From contig NZ_BRLB01000016.1 in NCBI RefSeq assembly GCF_027923465.1, forward strand, positions 43,032 through 107,031: DNA of 64,000 nt, given 5' to 3'. A program made the translations under genes and the position numbers. Shown in pieces: positions 63,629 to 64,000 of the stretch; the stretch's first letter is position 1, and each line of letters starts with the position of its first letter. Source of the stretch: Vallitalea longa (GTDB taxonomy: Bacteria; Bacillota; Clostridia; Lachnospirales; Vallitaleaceae). The notes under the pieces are model-generated. The model saw nothing but the letters and a program-made list of their open reading frames with translations. It searched no databases and was not told where the DNA came from.

Positions 63629-63787
63629 CCCCTAGATAAGTATGCATAAAACTCATAAAACATTTCAATGAAAATAGAAAACAGAACTTTCCTACTTAAC
63701 ATGAAAAAAACATATACTTGAGAAATATACAATGTGAAATTATAATTTCAAAATATACGTTTAATATTTTTCTATATGCTATTTAGT

Positions 63788-63814
63788 TAAGTATATGTCC
63801 GGACGTCTATCTTA
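63788..63814. promoter_or_regulatory. Palindromic operator in the AOR operon promoter region
   Basis: A 27-base imperfect palindrome is centred on GTCCGGAC, with outer arms TAAG and CTTA. It lies just downstream of the promoter at 63819-63847, where a TetR-like repressor would block transcription. A divergent gene begins at the right window edge and may encode that regulator. Confidence 0.6.
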
Positions 63815-63818
63815 CTTC

Positions 63819-63847
63819 AGGTTACCATATACTACATTAAATGTCAA
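63819..63847 (-). promoter_or_regulatory. Promoter of the AOR operon
   Basis: Minus strand: TTGACA (63847-63842), a 17-base spacer and TAACCT (63824-63819). The leader to the first gene is about 185 bases and includes the palindrome. Confidence 0.65.
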
Positions 63848-63982
63848 ATAAAGCTCATACTTATGTAGCTATTTATGATTGATTTATGATAATGTCTTAG
63901 TGTACCACAATTGATTATGTCCTATTTATTAATTATGGTATATAATAAAACCTCATGTATTTTAAAGACAGAGGTGATTATC

Positions 63983-64000
63983 ATTAGAAAGGTAAACTTA
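63983..64000 (+). CDS. Start of a divergent gene, cut by the window edge
   Basis: GAGGTGAT at 63971-63978 is followed by ATT AGA AAG GTA AAC TTA. Either this ATT or the in-frame GTG inside the site (63974) is the start. Only six codons are visible. Its position opposite the operator makes a regulator likely, but the sequence is too short to tell. Confidence 0.3.

Overview
The window is very AT-rich and has short intergenic gaps, strong Shine-Dalgarno sites and clostridial gene families (aldehyde:ferredoxin oxidoreductase, iron alcohol dehydrogenase, YtrA-type GntR with an ABC exporter, Tn1549-like conjugation genes). It looks like a chromosome segment of a low-GC anaerobic member of the Clostridia. 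I cannot name the genus. No rRNA, tRNA or CRISPR array was seen.

Region 1 (1-14.6 kb) is a defence island, all on the minus strand. It holds an unknown small gene, a decayed gene encoding two membrane segments plus a beta-rich domain, a SIR2-HerA-KTSC operon, and a four-gene operon. That operon encodes a CoiA-like zinc protein, a coiled-coil protein with a degenerate AAA-like domain, an unknown 347-aa protein and a 1760-aa DruE-like helicase (helicase plus DUF1998/MZB). The order and sizes recall Druantia type I, but no DruA (DUF4338) gene is visible. Both operons carry the same 14-base element upstream.

Region 2 (15-55.7 kb) is an integrative conjugative or plasmid-like element, nearly all on the minus strand. 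It encodes ParA, two ParB paralogues, RadC, a 2134-aa methylase/SNF2 helicase with a tnpV-like gene nested in another frame, a Toprim primase-like protein, MobA/MobC with an oriT-like cluster of inverted repeats, a VirD4 coupling protein, VirB2/VirB3/VirB6/VirB4-like proteins and an M23 hydrolase. Interleaved with these is an almost complete Tad/Flp pilus set: prepilin peptidase, CpaB, CpaE, CpaF, TadB, TadC and TadE-like pseudopilins. The transfer apparatus therefore looks like a type IV secretion/Tad hybrid. Cargo includes a three-gene cassette (nucleotidyltransferase, dGTPase, ADP-ribosyltransferase-like) with its own promoter and terminators, several unknown genes, and tandem XRE regulators with divergent promoters and repeated operators. 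No integrase is visible. Several element genes appear to start at AUU, AUA or CUG.

Region 3 (56.1-64 kb) is ordinary chromosome. Four phased TGACACCAAT-type repeats at 56142-56193 probably mark the right end of the island. Then come metA (Glu111, predicted acetyl-CoA type), a YtrA-type regulator with an ABC exporter operon whose last gene is frameshifted, and an aldehyde oxidoreductase/alcohol dehydrogenase/lipid-binding-like operon behind a palindromic operator.
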